Below, piece after piece: positions 18,817 through 27,034 of a stretch of DNA of 64,000 bases. The stretch is from Alphaproteobacteria bacterium LSUCC0719 (lineage in GTDB: Bacteria; Pseudomonadota; Alphaproteobacteria; Puniceispirillales; Puniceispirillaceae), in the NCBI GenBank assembly GCA_040839025.1, contig JBFPJN010000001.1, positions 186,001-250,000 of the forward strand. Reading direction: 5' to 3'. Position 1 is the stretch's first letter. Each line of letters starts with the position of its first letter. The notes below the pieces were generated by a model. The model saw nothing but the letters and a program-made list of their open reading frames with translations, was not told the origin of the DNA and searched no databases. Both the position numbers and the translations under genes were made by a program.

Positions 18817-20250
18817 TCAATCCGTGATCAGAGCTGTGCTTGAATGGCTGCCGAGGGTGGGGATGATAATCACCTCTCCACCCCGTGCCTTTGCCACATC
18901 ACCGCCAACAACATCTTCAGGTCGGTAATCACCGCCCTTGAAGATGATGTCGGGCTGAAGTGCTGTGATGAGATTCAGCGGCGTGTCTTCTTCAAACACG
19001 GCCACCCCCGCAACCATCGGCAGGCTGGTTATGATGGCGGCGCGCTGAAGAACGGATTGTGCGGGCCTGCCTTCACCTTTCAGGCGTTTGACCGAGGCAT
19101 CGCTGTTCAGGCCGACTATCAGCCTGTCACAGGACTGGCTGGCGGCGGTCAGCAGATGCAGATGGCCCGGATGAAGCAGGTCGAAACACCCATTCGCAAA
19201 GCCGATCCGCTCACCGTCGGCGCGCCAGTCGGCGCAGCGCGCTGCCAGTTCCGACACATCAAGGTCGGGCGTGGCTGGCCCGGCCATCGCGATAATTTCA
19301 CCCGGGCTGGCGGTGGCGGTGCCAACCTTGCCTACGACAACGCCGGCCGCGATGTTCGCGATCTTCACCGCATCGGCCCATGTCCCACCACCGGCCATTG
19401 CGGCGGCAATCATCGCGATGACAGTATCGCCCGCGCCTGATACATCGAAGACGTCGCGCGCCCTTGTGGGGTCGTGTTCCCAGGTGCCGTCAGCGTTTGC
19501 AAGCAACATTCCGCGCGCGCTGAGTGTCACAAGAACCGCGCCGAGATCATGTGATGTGGCAAGCTGACTTGCCGCCACCGCGATATCTTCCAACCCATTC
19601 CCCGTGACCGGGATGGCGCTTTTGAGTTCGGACAGGTTCGGCGTCAGAAGATCCGCCCCGGCATAGACCGAAAAATCGGCAAGCTTGGGATCGATCACAA
19701 CTGGAATGCCAGCCTGTCGCGCCATCGCCGTGATTTGCGCGATCACCGCCGGCGGCAAAACTCCCTTGGCGTAATCGGACAGAACAACGAGGCTCACACC
19801 GGGCAGGCTTTCCGCAAAGCTGGATATCAACTGGCTGGCGATCCCGTCTGTAATCGGCCTGGTCACCTCTTCGTCGACACGAAGCACCTGTTGTTTGTTG
19901 GCGCGAAAACGGGTCTTGGTGGTGGTTGGCCGGTCATGATCAACGATCTGATGAAAGTCGATGGCCAGATTTGATCCAAGGAGCTGTGCCAGCGTCAGTC
20001 CCGCCGCATCGCTGCCTGTGATCGACAGTAGCCTGACCTCGCAGCCAAGCCCGGCAAGGTTGATGGCCACATTGGCGGCGCCGCCCGGCATGATACTGTC
20101 TTCGGTTTTTTCAAGGATCGGGACAGGTGCTTCAGGAGAGATGCGGTTGATCGCACCATCGACAAATCTGTCGAGCATGACGTCGCCAACAACCATGATC
20201 GGGCGGCCCTGAAACGACAGAAGCTGCGCGGCGAGACGGGTTGCTTCCAT
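18817..20250 (-). CDS. hldE: Bifunctional heptose-7-P kinase / heptose-1-P adenylyltransferase
   Basis: Two steps of ADP-heptose synthesis for the LPS inner core. The 477-residue fusion has an N-terminal ribokinase-like domain (about 1-320; GGAANVAINLAGLG and DVSGAGDTVIAMIAAAMAGG with the catalytic Asp). The C-terminal nucleotidyltransferase domain (about 345-477) has GFANGCFDLLHPGHLHLL and LNSDASVKRLKG. It starts six bases after the glmU stop and so forms an operon with it. A glycosyltransferase-9 gene at 33 kb may use the product. Confidence 0.95.
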   Translation of the reverse strand: MEATRLAAQLLSFQGRPIMVVGDVMLDRFVDGAINRISPEAPVPILEKTEDSIMPGGAANVAINLAGLGCEVRLLSITGSDAAGLTLAQLLGSNLAIDFHQIVDHDRPTTTKTRFRANKQQVLRVDEEVTRPITDGIASQLISSFAESLPGVSLVVLSDYAKGVLPPAVIAQITAMARQAGIPVVIDPKLADFSVYAGADLLTPNLSELKSAIPVTGNGLEDIAVAASQLATSHDLGAVLVTLSARGMLLANADGTWEHDPTRARDVFDVSGAGDTVIAMIAAAMAGGGTWADAVKIANIAAGVVVGKVGTATASPGEIIAMAGPATPDLDVSELAARCADWRADGERIGFANGCFDLLHPGHLHLLTAASQSCDRLIVGLNSDASVKRLKGEGRPAQSVLQRAAIITSLPMVAGVAVFEEDTPLNLITALQPDIIFKGGDYRPEDVVGGDVAKARGGEVIIIPTLGSHSSTALITD

Positions 20251-20256
20251 GGGGTC

Positions 20257-21609
20257 TCAGCTCCTCGGCTTTGTCTTGGGTGTCTTGTCTTTACTCTGGC
20301 GGGTTTGCCGGAATTTCGCCGCTGCACCCTCGCGCTCGGACGTGTGGGCCCGCTCAACCGCAATACTGTCGTCACCGACGTCACGGGTGATGGTGCTGCC
20401 GGCCCCGATGATGGCACGGGCACCGATTGTGACCGGCGCGACAAGGGCGGTGTTCGAGCCGATGAAGGCACCGTCACCGATCAGCGTCTCATGCTTGCCA
20501 AAGCCATCATAGTTACAGGTGATTGTGCCGGCACCGATATTGGCCCCGGCGCCGATCGTGGCATCGCCAAGGTAGGTCAGATGGTTGGCCTTTGCACCGG
20601 CACCAAGTCGGGAATTCTTGGTTTCGACAAAATTGCCGACCTTCACACCGTCATCTGCCTCGGTTCCCGGACGCAATCTTGCATAGGGACCGATGATACA
20701 ACAGGCGCCAAGTCTGGCACCTTCGATATGCGAGAAGGCGCGGATGATGCTGCCTTCGCCAATATGACAATTGCTGCCGATTACAACGTGCGGCTCGATA
20801 ATCACATCCTGTTCGATAACGGCATCGGCAGCGAGGAAAACCGTGTCCGGGGCGACCATTGTCACGCCCGCCTGCATTGCAGCAACCCTCAGACGTGATT
20901 GCAGCGCCGCTTCGGCCGCCGCCAGATCCACACGGTCATTGACCCCAAGAATTTCCAGTTCATCAATAAACAGATGCACGACCGGATGCCCGGCGGCGGA
21001 TGCCAGCGCAACGATGTCGGTCAGGTAATATTCCCCCTTGGCATTGTCATTGGTCACCTGATCGAGCAGGTCGAACAGAAGGGGCATTCTGACTGCCATG
21101 ATGCCGCCATTGCACAGACCGATGCGTCGCTGCGCGTCGGTGGCGTCACGATGCTCGACGATGCTGTCGATGCTGCCGTCCTTATTCTGCACCAGCCTGC
21201 CATAGCCGGTCGGATCGGCGGGTTCGAAGGCTGCGACGGCAATCGCCGCGCCGTCCGCCACCTTGCCGACAAGCGCCGCGATACTGTCCGCCCTGACAAG
21301 AGGTGTATCAGCGAACATGACCACCGCAATGCCGGCCTCCCGCTGCAAAAGCCCGTCCGCGGCTGCAACCGCGCTTCCGGTGCCAAGCTGCTCTGTCTGG
21401 ATGGCGATGTCGGTATCCTGCAACCATTGCTGGATTTCGGTCGAATCGGGTGAAAGCACCGCAACAATCCGGGCGGCCCCGGCCGCACGGGCAGCGTCAA
21501 TCGACCATCCCAGCATCGGATGACCCCCGACACGATGCAAAGGCTTTGGAAGCGACGATTTCATTCTGGTGCCCTTGCCGGCGGCAAGGATAATGGCTGT
21601 AAATTCCAT
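20257..21609 (-). CDS. glmU: Bifunctional UDP-GlcNAc pyrophosphorylase / GlcN-1-P acetyltransferase
   Basis: Makes UDP-GlcNAc for peptidoglycan and lipid A. The 450 residues begin with the pyrophosphorylase signature LAAGKGTRMKSSLPK. The C-terminal half is a left-handed beta helix of hexapeptide repeats (IGEGSIIRAFSHIEGA onward), with the acetyltransferase motif NFVETKNSRLG and GAGTITCNYDGFGKHET. The tail is basic (KDKTPKTKPRS). The gene is divergent from glmS, which makes its precursor, with 194 bases between for both promoters. Confidence 0.96.
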   Translation of the reverse strand: MEFTAIILAAGKGTRMKSSLPKPLHRVGGHPMLGWSIDAARAAGAARIVAVLSPDSTEIQQWLQDTDIAIQTEQLGTGSAVAAADGLLQREAGIAVVMFADTPLVRADSIAALVGKVADGAAIAVAAFEPADPTGYGRLVQNKDGSIDSIVEHRDATDAQRRIGLCNGGIMAVRMPLLFDLLDQVTNDNAKGEYYLTDIVALASAAGHPVVHLFIDELEILGVNDRVDLAAAEAALQSRLRVAAMQAGVTMVAPDTVFLAADAVIEQDVIIEPHVVIGSNCHIGEGSIIRAFSHIEGARLGACCIIGPYARLRPGTEADDGVKVGNFVETKNSRLGAGAKANHLTYLGDATIGAGANIGAGTITCNYDGFGKHETLIGDGAFIGSNTALVAPVTIGARAIIGAGSTITRDVGDDSIAVERAHTSEREGAAAKFRQTRQSKDKTPKTKPRS

Positions 21610-21803
21610 ATGCCCATATAACCGTAATGGGCGTCATTCATCAATCCGAACCGTGTTTTCGACGATGATTACCCTGCTGTGGAAAAAGAATGTGAATGGT
21701 GCTTTTTTCTGCCTTGGTCTGCCGCTATTGTGGGCGCCAAGTGACTATCAGGTTCGGATGCGCGGCGGGTGGCGTTCGGATCCCATCAAGCGGAGTCATG
21801 CTC

Positions 21804-23624
21804 ATGTGCGGTATAGTTGGAGTTGTCGGCCTTCAGGATTGCGCGGACACGCTTCTTGATTCGCTGAAACGACTGGAATATCGGGGCTATGACTCCTCCG
21901 GAATCGTGACCCAGCTGGATGACGGGTTTGCGATGAACCGATCGGTTGGCAAGCTGAGCGCGCTGGCAGCCATAATGCAGGAAGCCCCGCTGGCCGGCCG
22001 TTCGGGACTTGGCCATACCAGATGGGCGACGCATGGCGGTGTGTCCGAGCGCAATGCGCACCCGCATATCGCCGGAAACAAGGTTGCCATTGTCCATAAC
22101 GGCATCATCGAAAATCATGCAGCGCTGCGCGAGGATCTCTGCAAGGCAGGTCATGAATTTGCCAGCGAGACGGACTCAGAGGTGCTGGCGCATCTGTTTC
22201 TCGCCGCGTTTGACCGGGGATTGTCGGCGCGCGAGGCGGCGGCCGATGTGCTGTCCCGGATCGAGGGAACATTCGCCCTTGCCGCCATGCATATCGATCA
22301 TCCGGACATGATGATTGTTGCCAGGAACGCATCACCGCTGGCCATCGGTCTTGGCGACGGGGCCAGCTATATCGGGTCCGATGCGGTTGCCCTGTCCCAT
22401 CTCACCCGCAGTGTTATCTATCTGAAAGACAGGGATTTTGCCATTGTCACCCCCGACTCCGCGCAGGTCTTTGACGCCGCGGCGGTGCCTGTCAACCGCG
22501 AGGTGGTGATCGTTGCGGCCAGTCAGGGGCTTGTTGACAAGGGTGGCTATCGGCATTTCATGGAAAAGGAAATCCATGAACAGCCCGACGCCATTGCGCA
22601 TACGCTGGCGGCAATGACGGGGGCTGACGGGACGCTGTCAACGCCCCTGTCGCGTGACGAGTTGCAGGCCATTGACGGCATTGTCATGCTGGCGGCCGGC
22701 ACAAGCTATTATGCAGCGATGGTGGCGCGGTACTGGATTGAAGGTCTGGCACGTGTTCCGGTGTCTTGCGAGATCGCATCCGAATACAGGTACCGCAAGC
22801 CGGTCACCGGTTCATTCACCACCGCCATAGCGATTTCCCAGTCGGGGGAAAGCCTCGACACGCTGATGGCGATGCATCATGCCGGTGGGGCCGGATTGCG
22901 AACGATTGGACTGGTGAATGTTCCCGAAAGCACCATTGCCCGCGAGGCGAACCTCGTGATGCCAACACGTGCCGGGCCGGAGATTGGTGTTGCCAGCACC
23001 AAGGCGTTCACCGCACAGCTGACAGCGCTGATCTGTTTTGCAACGGCGCTGGCCGAGGCGAAGGGACAGATCGATGTCCGCCGGCGGGATGAAATCCACA
23101 CCCATATCAAGGGGCTGCCCTCAATCATCGGCAAGGCGGTTGGCCTGTTTGATGATATCCGCCCGCTGGCACATTCGCTGATCAAGGCAAAATCGGCCCT
23201 GTATCTTGGGCGTGATGTTCTGTTCCCCATAGCGATGGAAGGGGCGCTGAAGCTCAAGGAACTCAGCTATATCCACGCTGAAGGCTTTGCGTCGGGTGAA
23301 ATGAAGCATGGACCGATTGCGTTGATCGAGGATGGATTGCCTGTGATCGCGCTCCTGGCGGCTGACGAGGTCATGGACAAGGCGGCAAGCAATCTTCAGG
23401 AGGCCAAGGCCCGCGGTGCGCGGATCATTCTTGTTACCGAAGAACGCGCCGCCGGTGCAGGTGACTTTGCGGACGAGGTTGTCACGGTGCCGAACATCGA
23501 CCCGCTTCTGGCACCGCTGCTGTTGACGGTGCCGGTGCAGATCCTTGCCTATCTGACAGCCTTTGAAAAGGGCACGGATGTCGACCAGCCACGCAATCTG
23601 GCCAAGTCCGTGACTGTAGAATAA
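21804..23624 (+). CDS. glmS: Glutamine-fructose-6-phosphate aminotransferase
   Basis: First committed step of hexosamine synthesis. The start is set at the ATG giving MCGIVGVVG, because Cys2 must be N-terminal as the glutaminase nucleophile; the frame is open further upstream but that part is not coding. The 606 residues contain the Ntn glutaminase domain (RWATHGG, HNGIIENH), two SIS sugar domains (SQSGESLDTL, STKAFTAQ) and the conserved end PRNLAKSVTVE. That last segment is the TnsD target for Tn7-like elements, and the sequence beyond it is abruptly AT-rich. Confidence 0.97.
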   Translation: MCGIVGVVGLQDCADTLLDSLKRLEYRGYDSSGIVTQLDDGFAMNRSVGKLSALAAIMQEAPLAGRSGLGHTRWATHGGVSERNAHPHIAGNKVAIVHNGIIENHAALREDLCKAGHEFASETDSEVLAHLFLAAFDRGLSAREAAADVLSRIEGTFALAAMHIDHPDMMIVARNASPLAIGLGDGASYIGSDAVALSHLTRSVIYLKDRDFAIVTPDSAQVFDAAAVPVNREVVIVAASQGLVDKGGYRHFMEKEIHEQPDAIAHTLAAMTGADGTLSTPLSRDELQAIDGIVMLAAGTSYYAAMVARYWIEGLARVPVSCEIASEYRYRKPVTGSFTTAIAISQSGESLDTLMAMHHAGGAGLRTIGLVNVPESTIAREANLVMPTRAGPEIGVASTKAFTAQLTALICFATALAEAKGQIDVRRRDEIHTHIKGLPSIIGKAVGLFDDIRPLAHSLIKAKSALYLGRDVLFPIAMEGALKLKELSYIHAEGFASGEMKHGPIALIEDGLPVIALLAADEVMDKAASNLQEAKARGARIILVTEERAAGAGDFADEVVTVPNIDPLLAPLLLTVPVQILAYLTAFEKGTDVDQPRNLAKSVTVE

Positions 23625-23650
23625 TTCATTGGTTTTATTGTATAAAAATA
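23586..23650 (+). other. attTn7-like site at the glmS 3' end
   Basis: The last 39 bases of glmS encode the invariant DQPRNLAKSVTVE segment recognised by TnsD in known Tn7 elements; insertion normally falls about 25 bases past the stop. Base composition changes from GC-rich to AT-rich at this point. No tns genes or Tn7 ends were recognised, so only the position is suggestive. Confidence 0.35.
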
Positions 23651-23730
23651 CATTACAGACTGATAAGGTGAGCGTTTCTGTGGGTATGTATTTCTGATAT
23701 TGCCCAATATCTTCGAAGTGAATTTATGAA

Positions 23731-24012
23731 ATGTCTGTTTCAATCAAAAAATTAAGTGATGATGTCTTTGAGGTGACTGTTGCAAAAACCTCAATAACTA
23801 CTCACACGGTGACAGTCACTGACCAAAGTCTTAGTGACCTTTCCGACAGCAATGTGACGAAGACACAATTGTTAGAGTTCTCGTTTAGGTTTCTTTTAGA
23901 GAGAGAACCAAACACATCCATCCTGTCATCATTCGATATCAACGTAATTTCGAGGTATTTCTCCGACTACAAAGATGAAGTCAGACGATGGTGCAATGAG
24001 AGTCAGAACTAA
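23731..24012 (+). CDS. Conserved small protein of unknown function
   Basis: A 93-residue predicted cytoplasmic protein with no signal peptide or membrane segment. Visible features are an N-terminal beta-rich part (FEVTVAKTSITTHTVTVTD) and a C-terminal helical part LLEREPNTSILSSFDINVISRYF. I recall similar proteins from marine proteobacteria without an assigned function; that is memory, not a search. It is AT-rich and overlaps the next small gene. The ribosome site is weak. Confidence 0.65.
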   Translation: MSVSIKKLSDDVFEVTVAKTSITTHTVTVTDQSLSDLSDSNVTKTQLLEFSFRFLLEREPNTSILSSFDINVISRYFSDYKDEVRRWCNESQN

Positions 24013-24175
24013 GGACTGTTATCTCTGTAATGACGCAAAGCAAGTCCTGTACAGGTGTCGATACGATGATTTGAAGGATTGGGTGTTTCTTTGTGGGAAG
24101 TGCCTGACGGACGTTAAATCAAGATTTGAGAAAACCTACCAATACGGTGGCACTTGGAAGAGTCAGAAAAGATAA
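23996..24175 (+). CDS. Small CxxC zinc-ribbon-like protein
   Basis: A product of about 59 residues with two CxxC pairs, CYLC near the start and CGKC about 24 residues later, the layout of a small zinc ribbon. It ends in a basic TYQYGGTWKSQKR. I remember the YGGTWK ending from a small-protein family in AT-rich marine alphaproteobacteria; function unknown. An ATG seven codons upstream (23975) is an alternative start. The gene overlaps the preceding one by 17 bases or more, which suggests cotranscription. Confidence 0.6.
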   Translation: MRVRTKDCYLCNDAKQVLYRCRYDDLKDWVFLCGKCLTDVKSRFEKTYQYGGTWKSQKR

Positions 24176-24347
24176 CCTGCCTAACTTGTTCGGTTAGAAC
24201 CAGTAATTTTCGAATTATTCCTCTACAGAAATTTGTTAAATAATCCTATTGATTTGTCATTTTGTCCAAAAATAGTCGGTCTTACTTTATTTCATCTATC
24301 AATTTTCTTACGATGGATTAATCTCTGAACCTGATGACTGACTTAAT

Positions 24348-25259
24348 ATGAATAGAACGAATGAATTAGTTGATTTTATTTGTCAATTGTCAAAAAAGTC
24401 GATTGAATATAACGCCAAAGTTCCGATTGGAAATTCTTGGTTAGTGTTGACGAAAGAGAGCAGAAATACATCCCTTGAGTTTATAACTTATGAACCTGTT
24501 ATTTGTATAATCATCCAAGGCGAAAAAGAAATCATTTCCTCAGGTGAGGTTGTGAGGGCGGGCGTTGGGCAGACTTTAATCATAACCCACGACATAAATG
24601 TTAAAGCACGAATTCAAGTTTCGGAAACTGATAGACCTTATCTTGCTATCGTAATTCCAATTGACGTTCAGAAGTTGCGTGACATTGCCCTTGAAATGTC
24701 ATTTCGAGAGCAAGAGCGGCATAACCAAAGCGCAATAAGTGTAGGGACTACTTCATCTGAACTGGAAGATGCGGTTTTAAGGTATGTGAGACTTCTACAA
24801 CGCCCACAAGAGATGGACATCTTAGCAACCAGTGTTCTTCGTGAAATTTACTTTCGTGTGCTAATCGATGAAGGGGCATCAATGTTGCGAGAACTTCTTA
24901 TTGCAGATAGTCACGCCAACAAAATTCATCGGGCAGTTACTCATATTAAATCAAATTATCATTCAGATTTGTCTATTGATGAACTCACCAAATTGGTCGG
25001 AATGAGCACCTCTTCATTCCATGCACACTTCAGGAAAATAACAAAAACCACACCCAAAAAAATGCAAAGTGACCTTCGGTTAATGAAAGTGCGTGAACGT
25101 TTGCGTAACAGTGGGGAGACAGTTTCCAATCTTGCATACGAGGTGGGATATAATAGTCTTGCTCATTTGAGCAAAGAATATAAGGCAAAATTTGGTAGAA
25201 GTCCTTTGCAGGACAGGACTAGAGAGCAACTAGGTTACACAAATGCGGTTTGGAAATGA
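24348..25259 (+). CDS. AraC-family transcriptional regulator
   Basis: Predicted regulator of 303 residues. The N-terminal half fits the AraC_N cupin-like domain (EPVICIIIQGEKEIISSGE; the CIIIQG pattern is typical). Residues about 195-295 carry the double helix-turn-helix, with SIDELTKLVGMSTSSFHAHFRK and AYEVGYNSLAHLSKEYKAKFGRSP. In related groups these regulators often sit beside oxidoreductase genes, and here an SDR gene is convergent 42 bases away. The coding sequence is markedly AT-rich, consistent with transfer. The inducer is unknown. Confidence 0.9.
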   Translation: MNRTNELVDFICQLSKKSIEYNAKVPIGNSWLVLTKESRNTSLEFITYEPVICIIIQGEKEIISSGEVVRAGVGQTLIITHDINVKARIQVSETDRPYLAIVIPIDVQKLRDIALEMSFREQERHNQSAISVGTTSSELEDAVLRYVRLLQRPQEMDILATSVLREIYFRVLIDEGASMLRELLIADSHANKIHRAVTHIKSNYHSDLSIDELTKLVGMSTSSFHAHFRKITKTTPKKMQSDLRLMKVRERLRNSGETVSNLAYEVGYNSLAHLSKEYKAKFGRSPLQDRTREQLGYTNAVWK

Positions 25260-25262
25260 TTT

Positions 25263-25292
25263 GACCCTCAGAAAAACCTTTTTCTAAGGGTC
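25263..25292. terminator. Bidirectional hairpin between araC-type gene and SDR gene
   Basis: GACCCT-C-AGAAAAA pairs with TTTTTCT-A-AGGGTC around a CC turn: 13 pairs with a single C/A mismatch. A/T runs on both arms allow termination from either convergent gene. Confidence 0.75.
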
Positions 25293-25301
25293 AGGGTTTA
25301 G

Positions 25302-26285
25302 TTAGGCAGTATTTCGTGCGAACAAACCTGCTGTAACACCGAAAACTTCACCAGTGATTTTTCTTCCTTGCTCACTTGCAAAATATCTCACTATTTCTCC
25401 AATATCAGCGGGTTCATATGCGCCCATCGGAAGTGGATTACGCCACTGTGTCATCAAATCTTCCAATCCATCCCATGTAGGGTTTTGGGGAGACATTGCC
25501 CCTAAAACGTAGTCATTGTTCATAAGGTCGGTTTTCACCACCGTTGGGCAAATAGCGTTACAGGTAACATTGTGTTTGCCCATGATTAGCGCAGTGCTCT
25601 TTGCTAATCCAATAACTGCCCATTTGGTTGCGGAATATATCGGAAACCATTCCTCACCTTGTCGTCCCAACACAGAAGAAATAATCGTTATTCCACCTGA
25701 GTTTTGTTCACGCATTATAGGCACTACTGATTGGACCGTCCTCACCGCACCTGTAACGTTGATATCGATAACAGTCTGAACCTCTTCATCAGTGAAATAT
25801 TCAATCATACCTATTTGAGTAACGCCGGCATTAACAACAACATGGTCCAACGAACCAAACTGCTCGACTGTCTCACCAACCACTTGTGACATACGATTTC
25901 GGTCTCTCACATCTCCTTTGTAGACCGAACATTTGACACCATGCGATTCTATCTTTTCTCTCGCTTTGGATAAGTCACTTTCCCTTGCAAGTGGATAATT
26001 GACGCCAGGAAGGTCTTCTGCGACATCATAAAGAACAATGTTGGAACCTTCCTTAGCGAGCGCAATTGCGCTCGCTAGACCAATCCCTCGTGCGCCGCCT
26101 GTTATAAGTGATGTTGCACCGTCCATATTGAGGGCATTTTTATTGGTTGCACTTTCAGCAGCGCTAGTTTGGGAAGTTGCTCCAACAGCGGCAACCACAC
26201 CTGCTCCAGCAGTTATAATTGCACTTCTTCTGCTTGGACTCTCTGGTTCTTTTGTTGGGTTATTTGTCTCATTTTTTGACTTCAT
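25302..26285 (-). CDS. Tat-exported short-chain dehydrogenase/reductase
   Basis: NAD(P)-dependent SDR of 327 residues with an unusual export signal. SDR motifs are complete: TGGARGIG near residue 63, NAG in VVVNAGVTQIG, Ser in IISSVLGRQG, and YSATK with the catalytic Tyr and Lys. Before them lies SRRSAIITAGAGVVAAVGA, a twin-arginine signal (RRSAII then a hydrophobic stretch and TSAAES). The ATG used has AGGAG six bases upstream (CTGCAGGAGCATAAG), better than the earlier in-frame ATG. The substrate is unknown. An inverted repeat lies just upstream. Confidence 0.85.
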   Translation of the reverse strand: MKSKNETNNPTKEPESPSRRSAIITAGAGVVAAVGATSQTSAAESATNKNALNMDGATSLITGGARGIGLASAIALAKEGSNIVLYDVAEDLPGVNYPLARESDLSKAREKIESHGVKCSVYKGDVRDRNRMSQVVGETVEQFGSLDHVVVNAGVTQIGMIEYFTDEEVQTVIDINVTGAVRTVQSVVPIMREQNSGGITIISSVLGRQGEEWFPIYSATKWAVIGLAKSTALIMGKHNVTCNAICPTVVKTDLMNNDYVLGAMSPQNPTWDGLEDLMTQWRNPLPMGAYEPADIGEIVRYFASEQGRKITGEVFGVTAGLFARNTA

Positions 26286-26320
26286 CTTATGCTCCTGCAG
26301 TTTAATTAGACTCACATGTC

Positions 26321-26337
26321 GAATGAATTATTCATTC
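26321..26337. promoter_or_regulatory. Candidate operator: 8-bp perfect inverted repeat
   Basis: GAATGAAT-T-ATTCATTC lies 35 bases upstream of the SDR start, where a repressor would block transcription. It could bind a TetR- or MarR-like dimer; AraC-type proteins more often use direct repeats, so the neighbouring regulator is not necessarily its partner. Confidence 0.5.
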
Positions 26338-26458
26338 AGTGTGTGCAGAGCATACTGAGCGATGATTTAGAATGTTTGTGAGTTTCTACTTTGTTTTTGT
26401 AAAAACATACTAAAGTTCTGTGTCAGATGGGCATGACCTCTAGAGGCAGTTCTTAGTG

Positions 26459-26896
26459 TCACTTTTTTTCACTGTGAAACCCAAAATCACTCATCAAAAT
26501 AGTTTTATCTACAACTTCCATGCTGAAGTCTGACCACACTTTTGGATACTCTCGGTTAAGCAACTCTTCCTTTGCTAACCTCTTCTTCAAGATGGAATGG
26601 ACGTGAGCACCTCTGAACCGTTTGCCTCGCACGGTTAGGTATCCTTCCTTATTCATCCACTCAGCAATGGCATCAAAGGTCATTCCTTGCTCTCGATGCT
26701 CTGAAATGGTCTGATAGAGGAACAGTTGGTATTCGGAGTAATGATTGCCACTAAGGGCAGGGGAACGACAGGTGAGTGTGAAATTGAAAGTTAAGTCAGC
26801 AACAGAACTTGCACCCCTACACCGTCCTTTTGCTACGGTCGAGTAGGCGGGCCACCCACACCAGAATCCTTTAATGATCAGCCGGTTCGTCGGCAC
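26459..26896 (-). CDS. Recombinase-like helical-domain protein or fragment
   Basis: The recognisable part is the C-terminal 95 residues: HYSEYQLFLYQTISEHREQ, then GMTFDAIAEWMNKEGYLTVRGKRF and AHVHSILKK. This resembles the Recombinase (PF07508-like) module of large serine recombinases, where such a segment reads a new-element boundary. No catalytic serine domain is present. The N-terminal 50 residues (from a GTG with no ribosome site) look unlike coding sequence and are GC-richer. It may therefore be a remnant of a longer gene or a stand-alone family member with a lost start. Confidence 0.45.
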   Translation of the reverse strand: MPTNRLIIKGFWCGWPAYSTVAKGRCRGASSVADLTFNFTLTCRSPALSGNHYSEYQLFLYQTISEHREQGMTFDAIAEWMNKEGYLTVRGKRFRGAHVHSILKKRLAKEELLNREYPKVWSDFSMEVVDKTILMSDFGFHSEKK

Positions 26897-27034
26897 CAGA
26901 CCATATAGCGACAGGTTCTCAGTATAATATTAGTTAAAACTAAATAAGAATTATGGAATAATAGATTTTTTATTTGTCTGTACCTTGACCAGATTAACCA
27001 TCCGGCAGGGTCGATTTTTTAGAGGATATTGAAA

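Larger units (their letters stand above)
23625..27000. other. AT-rich genomic island downstream of glmS
   Basis: Between the glmS stop and the exported-protein gene at 27.0 kb the sequence is clearly AT-rich (roughly 35-45% G+C by eye, against about 60% outside) with different codon use. It holds two small unknown genes, an AraC-type regulator, a Tat-exported SDR and a recombinase-like fragment. The contrast supports horizontal acquisition. Exact ends are uncertain: no flanking direct repeats were found by eye. A GC-richer stretch around 26.8-26.9 kb may be a remnant of another insertion. Confidence 0.7.

Noticed and set aside
26820-26900. Possible tRNA (GCCGGTTCGTCGG...CACCA-like string)
   Set aside because: No cloverleaf can be drawn: the acceptor and D-arm partners are missing on either strand.
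23586-27000. A true Tn7-family transposon
   Set aside because: No tnsA-D genes and no Tn7-type end repeats were recognised; only the location matches.
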